This document shows, piece by piece, positions 23,878 through 36,700 of a DNA stretch of 64,000 bases (its first letter is position 1; every line of letters begins with the position of its first letter). The DNA lies in contig CP136065.1 of assembly GCA_032622095.1 (NCBI GenBank), positions 109,845,195-109,909,194 of the forward strand, given 5' to 3'. The position numbers and the translations under genes were made by a program. The DNA is from Siphonodentalium dalli. Its lineage: Eukaryota > Mollusca > Scaphopoda > Gadilida > Siphonodentaliidae. A model generated the notes under the pieces. The model was not told the origin of the DNA, made no database searches, and saw only the letters and a list, made by a program, of their open reading frames with translations.

Positions 23878-24592
23878 TAGAGCTCTGCAAATATTCGAGA
23901 TTTGATTCGATGTCGATATCACCAGTGTGATTCAATGTTGACACAGAATCGGAATTCCGATTCAAATATTTTTGAAAATACAATTTGTCCTCATCATTTA
24001 CACAATCATGTTTTCAAATTTCGCGCAGGGTGATGATTAAATATCCATCCGCAATACATGTCTTAACACATGTGTTGCCTTAAAGTATCAGTTGTTGGTG
24101 CACTTGGGTATTGTCAAAAAACGCACAGGAGACAAACTATCCAAGCTGATTAATTGTGCTATCGGACGGATCTAGGCCTCTATAAATTTGCGCTATTAAT
24201 CTGCACAATTATTTGTGTACATGCATATATATATTGATAATAAGAGTCAATGATCACGCCACAAATCACATCGGGATTAACAATTTACTGTAGTCTCTAA
24301 ACTGCAAAATTATTTTACGCATATACATTTCCTGAAATATTTAGTTAAGTACTAAAACTTATCAGAATAATATAAAAATGATAAAATCAGACAAACGCAC
24401 ATGTGATGTTATTTTCTTTCAAAATACACACTGAAATTTCCCAATACCTTATATAATAATATTATAACTAGCGACCGACTTGAGGACCTATGTTATATAT
24501 GCAACAACGGCCAGTCGTTTTGATTCAAGATTTGTTTCGTTATCGACATCGCACTTCTGATTCGATATAAAATTTCATATTGCAGGTCCCTA
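23878..24592. mobile_element. Probable non-autonomous hAT element
   Basis: Inverted ends TAGAGCTCTGCAAATAT and ATATTGCAGGTCCCTA, with subterminal GATTCGATGTCGATATC against GTTATCGACATCGC. The flanking 8 bases are similar but not identical, so the target duplication is not proven. The right end lies 52 bp upstream of the CRLF3 exon beginning at 24645. Confidence 0.6.
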
Positions 24593-24644
24593 GGGATGAG
24601 ATACACCATATTTAATGTATAATTTTATATTTGTACCATTTCAG

Positions 24645-24666
24645 GTTTGTACTGGAGTGCATAAGG
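24645..24666 (+). other. crlf3: CRLF3 exon segment before the conserved start
   Basis: Follows the acceptor TTTGTACCATTTCAG. The seven codons here are open in the CRLF3 frame, so this is either 5' UTR or part of an N-terminal extension. Confidence 0.7.
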
Positions 24667-24774
24667 ATGAGCCAGGAATTAATTCAGAATTTAATCGACA
24701 CCTTAGATGCTGCTCATGGCCAGCAGTATGAGCTCAATGAACTGATGTTGGCCCTGCAGGATGCTACTAGTCAG
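24667..24774 (+). CDS. crlf3: CRLF3 coding exon 1
   Basis: Codes for residues 1-36, starting MSQELIQNLIDTLDAAH, and ends CTAGTCAG|GTGAAC in phase 0. The heptad-like spacing of Leu/Ile is consistent with a coiled coil. The methionine aligns with the start region of vertebrate CRLF3, which supports this ATG even though the frame is open upstream. Confidence 0.9.
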
Positions 24775-27700
24775 GTGAACATATATTGGCTGATAACCAT
24801 ATATATAGGCAGGGTTTCTACTAGGGTTTGAGGGAATGGGACTACTATAGCCACTGGTTGATAATCCCAGTTCATACAACCAACTGTGAATACCCGGGAC
24901 ATATACATGTATTAAGGTTCTGAACATCTATGGTTATATAAGTAACGTATAGAGCTGCGTTTATTAGCCCATGGGGGTGCATGTTTTTTTCTCAGAAGAT
25001 AGTTTAAAGCTATAACTTGACCAACCTTTTCTTTCATGACGTGTGCAGCATTAAACATCTTGTGCTAGTACATTCTTTTATATATGCGAGTCTCTCATAT
25101 AAGAGAATGCACTGGCTTATGAGGTAAATATTGTTAGAACAATGTATTCTTTTATATATGCGAGGCTCCCTATGGGCGACTCACATATATAAGAGAATTC
25201 ATTGGCACAGGGTTTTCCCAAAATTTCATAAAACTCCAGTCATGGAAGGGTTAGCATAGCACACAAGGATACCCAACTAAGCAAAGAAGCAAATGATGTA
25301 AAGATTCAGTTCTGAGAGTATAATAACATGTTCCCAATTCTGAGAGTAGGGATACATTTATATTTTGATGTAAATAGTTGATGAAAGCAGGAACCAGCCC
25401 AGAGGTTTCTTGGGAGAAGTTACTTCGTCCTGTTTGGTTATTAAGGAGAAGTGACATGCTATCAGGGAGAAGTAACAATGGCTGAAGTTGAATTTACATC
25501 ACCAAGATCATCCTTCTATGATCCAATAAGTGTTATGCAACAAAATAACCCATTTATAAAAACCATCATAGTGAGTAAGAACACCATTATAATAAGTAAA
25601 TGTACTCAAGGATGAAAGTATAATAAAACTTATTCAAATTAGGTCCCCTCTGACACACCTTTGGAGACACTTCACTTTTACTGTAATACTTATCAATTAA
25701 TAACATATTGCTGCAATTTTGAATCATATACAGGGTTTATGACCCAACATACTTCTGTTTTGTCTATCTATGTATTGGGTCTATTGACTAGTGATGAACA
25801 GATCAACTGGAATGGATATTGGCATTGTCGATATTCGGTCGGGTTATCTGTTTACAATTGGCATCGGCAAAAATAATCTGCCGTTATTATGGCATTCCAA
25901 TTGTTTCCACTTTCCATGCAGCAAAGCGAGAAAACGGTAAACCAACGTTCAAATGAACTGTTGTTTTAGGTGCTGTACCAGGCTGTACACTAAGTAATGG
26001 TAACTTGCTACATGTAAGTATGGTCAGTCTTTTGTGCAGTTAAATCACCAAAAAAATCAGTTTAATGTATGTACTATGTGGCTAACTAGTTAGTATTATT
26101 GTCAGTGTTGCATCACTTTTGTGCTTTAAAGGTACTCAATCGGATCAGACGCTCCTAGCTAAATTGCTATTTCTTTGGCTTCGGGGGTAAAACATATTTG
26201 ATTCGAGTCGAGGAACCCACCCATCAAACCTCAGAGTGATCAGATATTGATTTTTGAAGTTTGTTATTTCTAAAGATGTGTACTAATAATTGGACCAGAA
26301 ACACGTGGTCAAACGGACAAATTGCGCATGAAGATGGAATACTCTAAAATCAAGTGGTAATAATAACCACTTGATTTTAGAGTTATCCATCTTCATCCGC
26401 AATTTTTTACCGAGACCATACTTTTGACGGTGTGTTTCTGGTCCACAAACAATAGAAATAACAAACTTCAAAAATTGATATCTGATCACTCTGATTTTTA
26501 ACTCCGAAGCAAAAGAAATAGTAATTTAGGAGCGTCTGATCGGATTCAGTACCTTTAAATAAAACAATCGGCATTGGCTGATTAGTAAATTTTAACAACT
26601 GGGTATTGGCCGATGGTGGTTTCCCCATATCGGTTCATCACTAATATTGACTGGTATTAACAGCATAGAATAAATGTTTCATTTGTTTTCTTAGGTGAAA
26701 GATAGTGCATCAAGGTCGAGGGAAAAATTGCAGGATTACTTCAGTAGTGTAAAAACAGCCATCAATAATGTTTTGGAGGAAAGATTGGGAACCCTGCTGT
26801 CCAAGATTAATGACATCGAAAAGACAGCTTTAGGTCCACTGCATGAGTGCCAGGACATGATTGAGAAGAATATTGCTAATGCTAAATCAGTCATGGAAGA
26901 AGGTATGTAGCCAGTGATCAATCCAGGGACCTTTTGATACCGGTAACCGGTTTGGGCGCCCAAACTCACGGGCGCCCAAACTCTATAGACGACTATTTTT
27001 TTTTTTACAGAATAAAACCAAAAACGAACATACAAAATCATAAAATACACTACTCAACTATCTATTTTAATGGATAAATAAGTGAATCTTTCTTTTGCTA
27101 GTTATTTTAATTAAAATTGCTGTCAGAATGCGCTAAATTTTCAATTAAACTTAATCGTTTTAGCGGTTAATTGTGTTGCCAATTTTCGAGGCATTGTAAG
27201 GGAGATCACTCGGGAACCCGGTATCGTTAAAAAGTGGAACACTAAAGCGTAAACCGAACCGAAACGGATCGACCATAAAAAGACAATCAGATCGCCGCGT
27301 GTGTAGTCATTTTTCTTCGACGAAAACGAAGAAAAGCAGGTGCTAATTATTATCACAACATGTTTGTAATTGAAATATCCGTTCAAATAGAACCCACAAT
27401 TTGAATGTGTTTGTTTTGCCACTTACATACGTTTATTAGCTCAACTTTACTTTGTAAAGTTTGAGCTATTGCCATGGCTTGGTATCCGTCGTGCGTGTGT
27501 GCGTGATTCGTCAACAATTTCCTTTAGCAAGGGCTACAGTTCGTACCTTTGATCTGATTATTATGAAATTTGTCATGGATGTTGACATTGACATGTAGAT
27601 GGGAACGAGTCATTTTGGGGTCATTTGTAAAAAAAACATGGCCGCCAGTGGCCATCATGGATTTCAAAATTCAATCCATTAGCACGGGCTACAGGCCGTA

Positions 27701-30700
27701 CTGTTTGTCTTATTGTCATGAAATTTGTCATGGATGTTAATATTGACATGTAGATGGGAACGAGTAATTTTGGGGTCATTCGGCCAAAAAACATGGCCAC
27801 CGGCAGCCATCTTAGATTTTACTCTTTGCATGACTAAATCCTTTGACACGGGCTACAGGTTGTACATTTGGTCTGATCATCATAAAATTTGTCATTGATG
27901 TTAACAATGACATGCAGATGGGAACGAGTCATTTTTGGGTCATTCGGGCAAAAAACATGGCTGCCAGCAGCCATCTTGGATTTTACTCTTTGTATGACTA
28001 AATCCTTTAGCACGGGCTACAGGTCGTACCTTTAGTCTGATCATCATGAAATTTGTCATCGCTGTTGAAATTGGAATGTAGATGGGAACGAGTCATTTTG
28101 GGGTCATACGGACAAAAAACATGGCCGTCAGTGGCCATCTTTGATTTCAAAATTTAATCCATTAGCACGGGCCACAGGTCGTACTGTTTGTCTGATCATC
28201 ATGAAATTTGTCATGGATGTTAACATTGACATGTAGATGGGAACGAGTAATTTTGGGGTCATTCGGCCAAAAAACATGGCCGCCAGCAGCCATCATGGAT
28301 TTTACTCTTTGTATGACTAAATTCTTTAGCACGGGCTACAGGTCGTACCTTTAGTCTGATCATCATAAAATTTGTCATGGATGTTAACAATGACATGTAG
28401 ATGGGAACGAGTCATTTTGGGGTCATTCGGTCGAAAAACATGGCCGCCAGTAGCCATCTTGGATTTTACTCTTTGTATGACTAAATCCTTTAGCACAAGC
28501 TACAGGTCGTACCTTTAGTCTGATCATCATGAAATTTGTCATGGATGTTAATATTGACATGTAGATGGGAACAGGTCATTTTGGGGTCATTCGGCCGAAA
28601 AATATGGCCGCCAGCAGCCATCTTGGATTTTACTCTTTGTATGACTAAATCCTTTAGCACGGGCTACAGGTCCTACTTTTAGTCTGATCATCATAAAATT
28701 TGTCAAGAATGTTAATAATGACATGTAGATGGGAACGAGTCATTTTGGGGTCATTCGGCCAAAAAACATGGTCGCCAGCAGCCATCTTGGATTTTACTCT
28801 TTGTATGACTAAATTCTTTAGCATGGGCTACATGTCATACCTTTAGTCTGATCATCATAAAATTTGTCATGAATGTTAATAATGACATGTAGATGGGAAC
28901 GAGTCATTTTGGGGTCATTCGGTCGAAAAACATGGCCGCCAGCAGCCATCTTGGATTTTACTCTTTGTATGACTAAATTCTTTAGCATGGGATACAGGTC
29001 GTACCTTTAGTCTGATCGTCATAAAATTTGTCATGGATGTTAACAATAACATGTAGATGGGAACGACTCATTTTGGGGTCATTCGGCCGAAAACATGGCC
29101 GCCAGCAGCCATCTTGGATTTTACTTTTCTCTTCATGTCTATAAACTAGTATTAGACATTCAAATTTCCACATTCCTAATTGCTCCATTGACTGTAATAC
29201 ATTAAATTATTCCCTTTCCAAGTTGAGCTACAGTGTCATTGACACTTTCATTGAGGTTAGCCATTTCGGAGAATATAGACGAAGAGAAGAAGTGAACGAA
29301 ATCAATTATACGTTTTATACCGTTATCTATCTTTGTTTACTTCAAGGTTATAATGGCAGTCATTTTGAAATTAAAAAAGATGAATTACTAATTGGAGAAA
29401 ACTGTTTTTACAACAAAAATGTTTTACTACTTACCATATGGGTACATTTACTAATGATATTAAATGTTAATGGTTATTCATCCTTCAGATTTTTTTTTAT
29501 AACTAAGACTCAATCTGATTGACAATTCCCCAATCATTTGTTGCAGTCATATGTAGAAAATGGTGTGCCTTTTATGAAAGTTTCATAATTTCAGGGTTCA
29601 GGAATACCTATTGAACCAAATGATATCAGACCATAAACTATGAACATTTCCAATCCCAATCATAACATAACAAAATTCACTCTTTAGAAACTAATCAAAT
29701 TTACCTCTCAGTAAAATTCAAAATGTTGACTCAGAGAGGCCCAGATTCGCTCTCAATACATTGGATTTTCAAAAAAATTCCGGGGAGGACCCCCCTCTAA
29801 TGGGAGGGGGACACCACCCTCCCATACCCACCCCCGCTCGGGCCTATGGCCCTCGGGATATGCCTTTGGCATATCATGGCTTGAAAACAGGTGTCCCCAA
29901 AACAATCCCTGGATCCATCCCTGTATGTAGCTCAACATGGTTTCTTGTCTGACAAAATAAATCAATGCTTTTACTATTCAAGTGCTTTAACGCTTTTTAG
30001 CTCACCTGAGACAAAGTCTCCGGTGGAGCTATAGTCATCACTCCTCGTCCGTCCATCCGTCCGTCGCACTGTCTAGCCGTCCGTCCATCCGTCAACAATT
30101 CTTTTGAACATATTCTCCTCTGGAACCATAAGGCCGAACAGGTTCATATTTGGTGTGGATGTTCCCTAGGTGACTGGTATTCAGATTTGTTCAAATGAGG
30201 TCACCCGGTCAAATAGTTGTGAAGCTAGGACCATAACTCTTTTCTACCATAGTAATTCTTACAGCGACTTCTTCTCGAATATCATTGGGCCGAATGGGTT
30301 CATATTTGGTACAAAGGGTCCTTGGGGACTGTGGTTCAGATTTGTTCAAATGAGGTCACTGGGTCAAACGGAGCCAGTGACATAACTAAAAAAAAAAAAA
30401 CATTTTAAATTCAGATTATTGGAATTTTCAGGGCGACCTTTCTCAAATTAACAAACAAACAAAATATTTTTTAAACATGTTATAAAATTTGAAAAAAGTG
30501 ACACCATTATAATATCTGCAGAGTTATGAAACTTTAATGAAATAATGGAAACATTCCACCCTCCCCCACCAACCCCCTCCCACATGGCCAAGACCCACCC
30601 CCCACCCTGCCATCAACCAACATCCCTTCCAAGCCATATCATCTCCCAATTTAATTAATACCTCTTCTCACCATGGAAGCACATATATCTGCAAAGACAC

Positions 30701-33700
30701 AGGTCATTAATTTAGATTAGAATAATAGATGTCATCTGGCTGGTTTATGTAAACATATCTGCTAGCAATTTAAAAACAAACTGGTGCTCCGCTCCCAAGG
30801 TTAGGTGATGACTGATAGGAATTGGTTTCCCTGACATACAATGGTACTGTGAATGGTTTATATTTCTTCAAGTCTGGAAATAGTGTGTCTGACATTTGCA
30901 GAATGAGGACCCCATAGGGTGAATTTAGTGTTGCTACCCCATACAGCAGGCTAGCATAACCAAATACACCCTCCAGGGACCTAATTCATCTTCTGTGAAG
31001 TATCCTAAGTATCAAATTGAAAGTTTGTTTTAGTTATTTTTTTCCACCTGTTCAGTTTCAATGTCCCCCTAATTTGCAGAAGATAAAATTCATAATTGAG
31101 GTGCTCAATGGGTGTGCATCACCAACTTCAACTGTAGGACTTCAATCTGTTCCTAGGTTTTTATTGGCCATTGAGGCCTAATCAGATTGAGGATGAATTC
31201 GGTGATGCTAGCCCGCCTTACGGAATATTGTCATTAAATTCACCTTTTGGGGACCTAATTCTGCAAATGTCAGACATACTAAATTCAGGCTTGGCCATTT
31301 CATATTATTTTCTTAACCACCACTTATCCAGATGAAATCATAGCACTATTTTTCAAAGAAAAATTGGGGAGTATATATTGGATTAAATTTGTCTTCTATC
31401 TGTGAGGCTTCCATCCGTCTGCCTGTTGGGATGTCTATACATCCGTCTATCAACAATTGTTTTCTTCTCCAAATTAAAATGAATGTGTTTATATATTTCA
31501 GTGTGCATGTTCCCTAGGTGTCTCACAATCAGATTTGTTCAATTAAGTTCATCATATCAAATACATGTAGGTGCGAAGCCAGGGCCATAACTCTTTCCCT
31601 CCATAGTAATTCTTAAAACAATTTTTTCTCAAGAACCAAGGGGCCTATATAGCTTATATTTGGTATGGATTAGCCTTGTGTGAACGGGGTTCAGATTTGT
31701 TCAAATGGGGTCATTTTTAGGAAATGAGGTCCCCAGAGGGTGACTTCGGTGATGTTAGTCCACCTTGCGGAATACTGTCATTAAATTCACCTGCAAAGGT
31801 CAGACACACTAAATACAGACTCGGCTGTTCCAATATTAGTTTCTTAACCACCACTTATCCAGGTGAAATCATACCCTGATTTTTCAAAGAAAAATTGGGA
31901 GGTATATTGATATTACTAGATGAATGGATCTCATAGATGGGGATTCACATTTGTTCTAATAAGGACAGAGATAAGAGATTTAACTCTCCTTTATGCTGTT
32001 TGGTACTGGTATAATAATATTGATTTCTAGACAGCCTGGGCGGGGGCAATGTTTGAGGCAATGGAGAGGGAGTGTAGAGGGGTGGATATTTGACCCCCTA
32101 CTTTGATCAAAAGTTAAACAGTTAAAAATTTCATACCTAATACTACATTAGTTGTAGATTAGATGTTCACACCAAAAATAAGTTAGAATTGTTCTCATAG
32201 TTTGGTTTGATTTTCTAACATGTATGTTTTTAAACCATCAGTCCATATGTTCCTACTTCAGATTAAACTGTTGGACCGAATTGGCTACAAATTTTAACTT
32301 TATGGGGGGTGTCAGGTTGGTAATTTTCAAACGTTTGAGAGCTTGAAGTACTGGTACCAGTCGTAAAATTCAACCTATGAGGGATGTACAAAAGGATTTT
32401 TGTGAACTTATTACTGTGGTATGGTTGTCCTCTTTAACCCTTATTCCAACGTAACGGCTTTTGACGTCTTTTGTTGTAGCGTCAGTATCGTCTTTTGTTG
32501 TAGCGTCCGTATCATCTTTTGACGGCTTTAATATTTGCATTTTCAACACACGAATTTGAGACGCGAATAAAGAGGAATACTGACGATTTACATTGATTGT
32601 GTTTGTTCTGTTGATGTTTAAGATAATTAAGGCCACATATTAAACATTTTTTTCCATTGCTAGGCTTTAGATTTGCAAAATGTTGACTTAGAATGCTGTT
32701 TTTGCCAACAAAATGTAAACAAACGAAATAGAAACACGTGGTCGCGATGAAGACTGAATTTGTTGTCAGAGACGCTTCCTTGTTGATTGCGTGATGCGTG
32801 ACCGCAAGGGTAATCTATGTCAACTTGAAATTGATATTTATATTGGAATATGTATTATTTCTTAGGTGGTGAGTTTATATTTTCAAATAGTGCAATATAA
32901 TCTTGTTTTCCCAGTCATAGTTAAAACAGCCACAGCGCAGCAAAATCTCATCGTAACGGTTACCGAACTGGCCGCTGGGATGTTTTTCCTGTCGAGTTCC
33001 ATTATGATTGTCACTTCAGTCGTGAACAAATAAGTTTATAATAATTTTTTTAATCAACCAAAAGTACATGACAATGACAATGGAGGCACTTATTTACATC
33101 TTGCATTATTTTATATAGCCATCTGTTCAAGATTCCAAATATGTCGCGCAAAAATACCATCGACTGATCGATCGACAGAAATCAATATAAAATGTAAATA
33201 TCTCCCAGTTTGACATCAAGTCAGCCCAGTGCGAGTGCTTCTAAATAAAGTTCACAGTTCACATGCAAATATCTCAAATTCATCTTGGGAAGCTTATTTG
33301 TGTGTATTCATATATAATTACCGAGTATAAAGTAATATGGTACCTTATCAACAAAACAAAATATTCCAAGCAGCGTATTTAGGGCACCTGCTGGCAAAAA
33401 AGCCGACGTCTTACGGCTAAGTTAGCCCACTGCATGCCGTTTTGAAGGCGCCAGTTTTCTGTGATCAAATTATCATCAATGGAAAACTCCACCCCTAAAC
33501 TTGAGCCAATGAAATCTGTTCACACAATAGCATGGTTCTAATAATTGATTTCATTGGTTGTCAATGAAAACATTTAATAAATCGACAACAAGAGACATGT
33601 GTTTTTTTGCATGAAAATCGTCAAACAACGTGAATTAATTGCTAATATTTTGCGCTTTTATCGCAAATCTTTTTACGACTCTTGTAAATTATTGGTTTAT

Positions 33701-36700
33701 ATGATTCATTCACATCTAATAAAAAGACTTTTGGTTGAATTATTTTATTTATAATACGCTTTTTGTTTTAAAAATCATGAGTTATTTTTTCAATCAGGAC
33801 AGGAGTATGGGCACGTGGGTAAACAAACTTAAAAGGACATTGACTTACCGGTACCATAAATTGGCATAAACTGAGTATTTTTTTACTCACATATCTGATA
33901 AAATGAAGATAAACAGTTGTTTTTGGCACATATTTAGTTCGACTACTGATTTATGTCTCCATTATCGTATACCAACATCTATTCTTTAAATGAGAGCATG
34001 TTTGTTGTTGTATATCTGATGATACACATGGTACATGCTGTGGTCAGTGTGGGGGAAAATACCCAATTATGTTATAACGTCAAATACCTGTTGGCTAACG
34101 TAATTACCTTTATACCTGGTGACATTTGCTATATGACGTGGTGTAACTACAGGTTCTGTTGGGAAAAGGGTTAAAAGGTAAGAGGTCGGAGATTTGTCAG
34201 TGGTGTGCAATTAGAAATTTCAAGGTGAAGAGCCCTGCTCATCTGAGAACTTCCAGCTATGTCCATGTTTAGAACTACTTGTCTTAAGTGATTTTGTCAA
34301 GTACTGACTCTTGTAGTCTTCAGAGTCCCTGTCTTCTCAGTCTTTACAGTCTGGTGAGTGACCCACAGTCATTGACTGTCTTGTTTTATTAAAGGTACTC
34401 AATCTGATTCAATGGTCCCCATATAATCAGACTCCGACAACAACAACATTCTTAGAAATGCTGCTTCAGTTATCAGAATCGACTAATTGCCCAAAAATAA
34501 TGCTAACCACTGTCAACTACAGTATAAAATTGCCCGAAACATGTTATTTATCAACATGTTGTTCGATAAAATTTGGCCTTATCAACACAAAGCCTCTTGA
34601 TTTTAGGGTTATCCATCTTCATCCGCAAATTGGTCTGAGACCGCCGGCTCATTGACTTTTTACTGGGCCACTAATAACTCTCAATGGTGAAAAATAATAG
34701 ATTTCAAAAATTGATATCTAATAACTCTGAGCTTTGATAGGTGGGTTCCTCGACTCGAAACAAATATTTTTTACCCCCGAATCCAAATAAATAGTAATTA
34801 AGGGGACGCTTAATCGGATTATGCATCTTTAAATACTCATTGACAAGTAGTTTCATAGGAAATGTTCAGCTAATAAGTTCAACAAACGACCACATATTTC
34901 CCACCAATGAATATGAATCCTTCTGCTCTTGTATTATCTGTTTTTATACGCCGTTTGAAAAAAACGGCCGTATTATGTGATTGGTCTGTCTGTCCATCCA
35001 GACGTCCAGACGTCCGTCCGTTAGTAGTTTTGATTTCCGGATGATAACTTTAGTTTGGGTTATTTTATCGGAACTAAATTTGGTATGTGAGTTCTCCATA
35101 CCAAATTACAGGTCAAGTTCGAATTTGGGTTCGTTCCGAATATTTTTAGACTTATGGCTCTTTTCGACTTAGAATTTTCAATATTTGAGATTTCAGGATG
35201 ATAACTTTAGTTTGGTTTATTTTATTGGAACCAAATTTAGTATGTGAGTTTTCCAGATCAAATTACAGGTCAAGTTCGAATTTGGGTGTGGACCATTTTT
35301 TATTGACTTATGGCTCTTAGACTTAGAATTTTCAATATTTGAGGTTTCAGGATGATAACTTTAGTTTGGTTTATGTTATTGGAACCAAATTAGCTTTGTT
35401 TATGGAATATATAGTCTTAATTAGCGCGATTCCTCCCGTTTGAAATAATTTATACCATGGGAGATGCTAGACCGAGATGTTCATTGTAATGAAACCTTGG
35501 TCTAGTTTCAATGTGACTGATTTATGATTAAAAATGAAATATGTTTACACCAGCCAAAATCCAGATACATATATATGTAGATTTTGGTCAAGAAAATTTT
35601 GTTGACTACTCTAATATATTATTTTTGACTGTATGTTATTCAAGGTAAAGGAATCCTTGAAAGTGACCCTGTGAATAATTTGGAGAGAATGGTCAAGTTT
35701 AAAGAATCTGTCAATACCAGGGCACTAAACAGGTAATAATGTTTTAACCCTCTTGTTGTTTCTTGACCAAAAGGTTACACTGGTGTAAATGTTTTCCATA
35801 GGCCTCAGTGCAAATGTTTTACGACGTTGTTTCTAGTCCATAAGTGAACACATACATTAATTTTTACCTCCGTAATCCAAACATGGAAACCGCCTACAAC
35901 TGAGTGCACGTGCTGTAGATTTGACATACTTGATGCTAAGCTCTTATTGGCTGTGGAGAGAGAGTAGTTGGGCATGAAGCGCCAGGGATGGTCGAAAAGA
36001 TTGAATGATCTTCTCCTTCACCCCATTGGCTTTGGTGAAAACTGGGGATCCTTTATTATTAAAACTGTATTAGTGACAATACACTGCCATCGTGCACTTT
36101 TATCGAGCTTCATTAGTGTTTTCTTTGGACAGTGGTCGTAAAAGTAAGAGTCCACCTCAGCACGTTGATTGATGTAAAAACATAGTGTCAGTGCTCTATT
36201 CTCCGTGAAGTCACCATTGTTCACTCAATGTGTGAAATAAGCACAGTTATCTAATATGACACCTGTTATAATCCGGTTCAAAGCGTTCGCCGAACAAAGA
36301 TACTCTAATTAAATCATGCTGTATGCTTATTCAACCGTACGAAACTACAATACATGTGCTACACTAATATTTTCAGTGACATTTTCGAATCACTGTAAAA
36401 TTTATCGTTTACAGTCTTATCTATATACTGGTACATGTATTATTTCTTATTAATATACCGTGTTTGACTTCTTATTATACAGTGTTTTATCTATGTTATT
36501 TACATTTTATTCGGTACTTTATTTAATAAAGTCAAATTCAATAATGAGTTGGTTGTGCTTCAACAACTCTTAGTAATGACATCAATACATTCCGACCTTA
36601 GTCAGATTTTCTATAAACCGAACACCTCGAAACCGAACAGAATGGCCGGTAACACCCTTTGGAGAGATTTTACTGTACTGTTTACAATATAATTCCAGGT

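Noticed and set aside
27638-29120. CRISPR-like regularly spaced repeats
   Set aside because: The whole 160-bp unit is repeated, not a short repeat with unique spacers, and the genome is animal.
29998-30060. Helitron 3' end (hairpin followed by CTAA on the minus strand)
   Set aside because: The CT of the supposed CTRR terminus lies within the hairpin stem and no 5' TC end was found, so the Helitron assignment is not supported.
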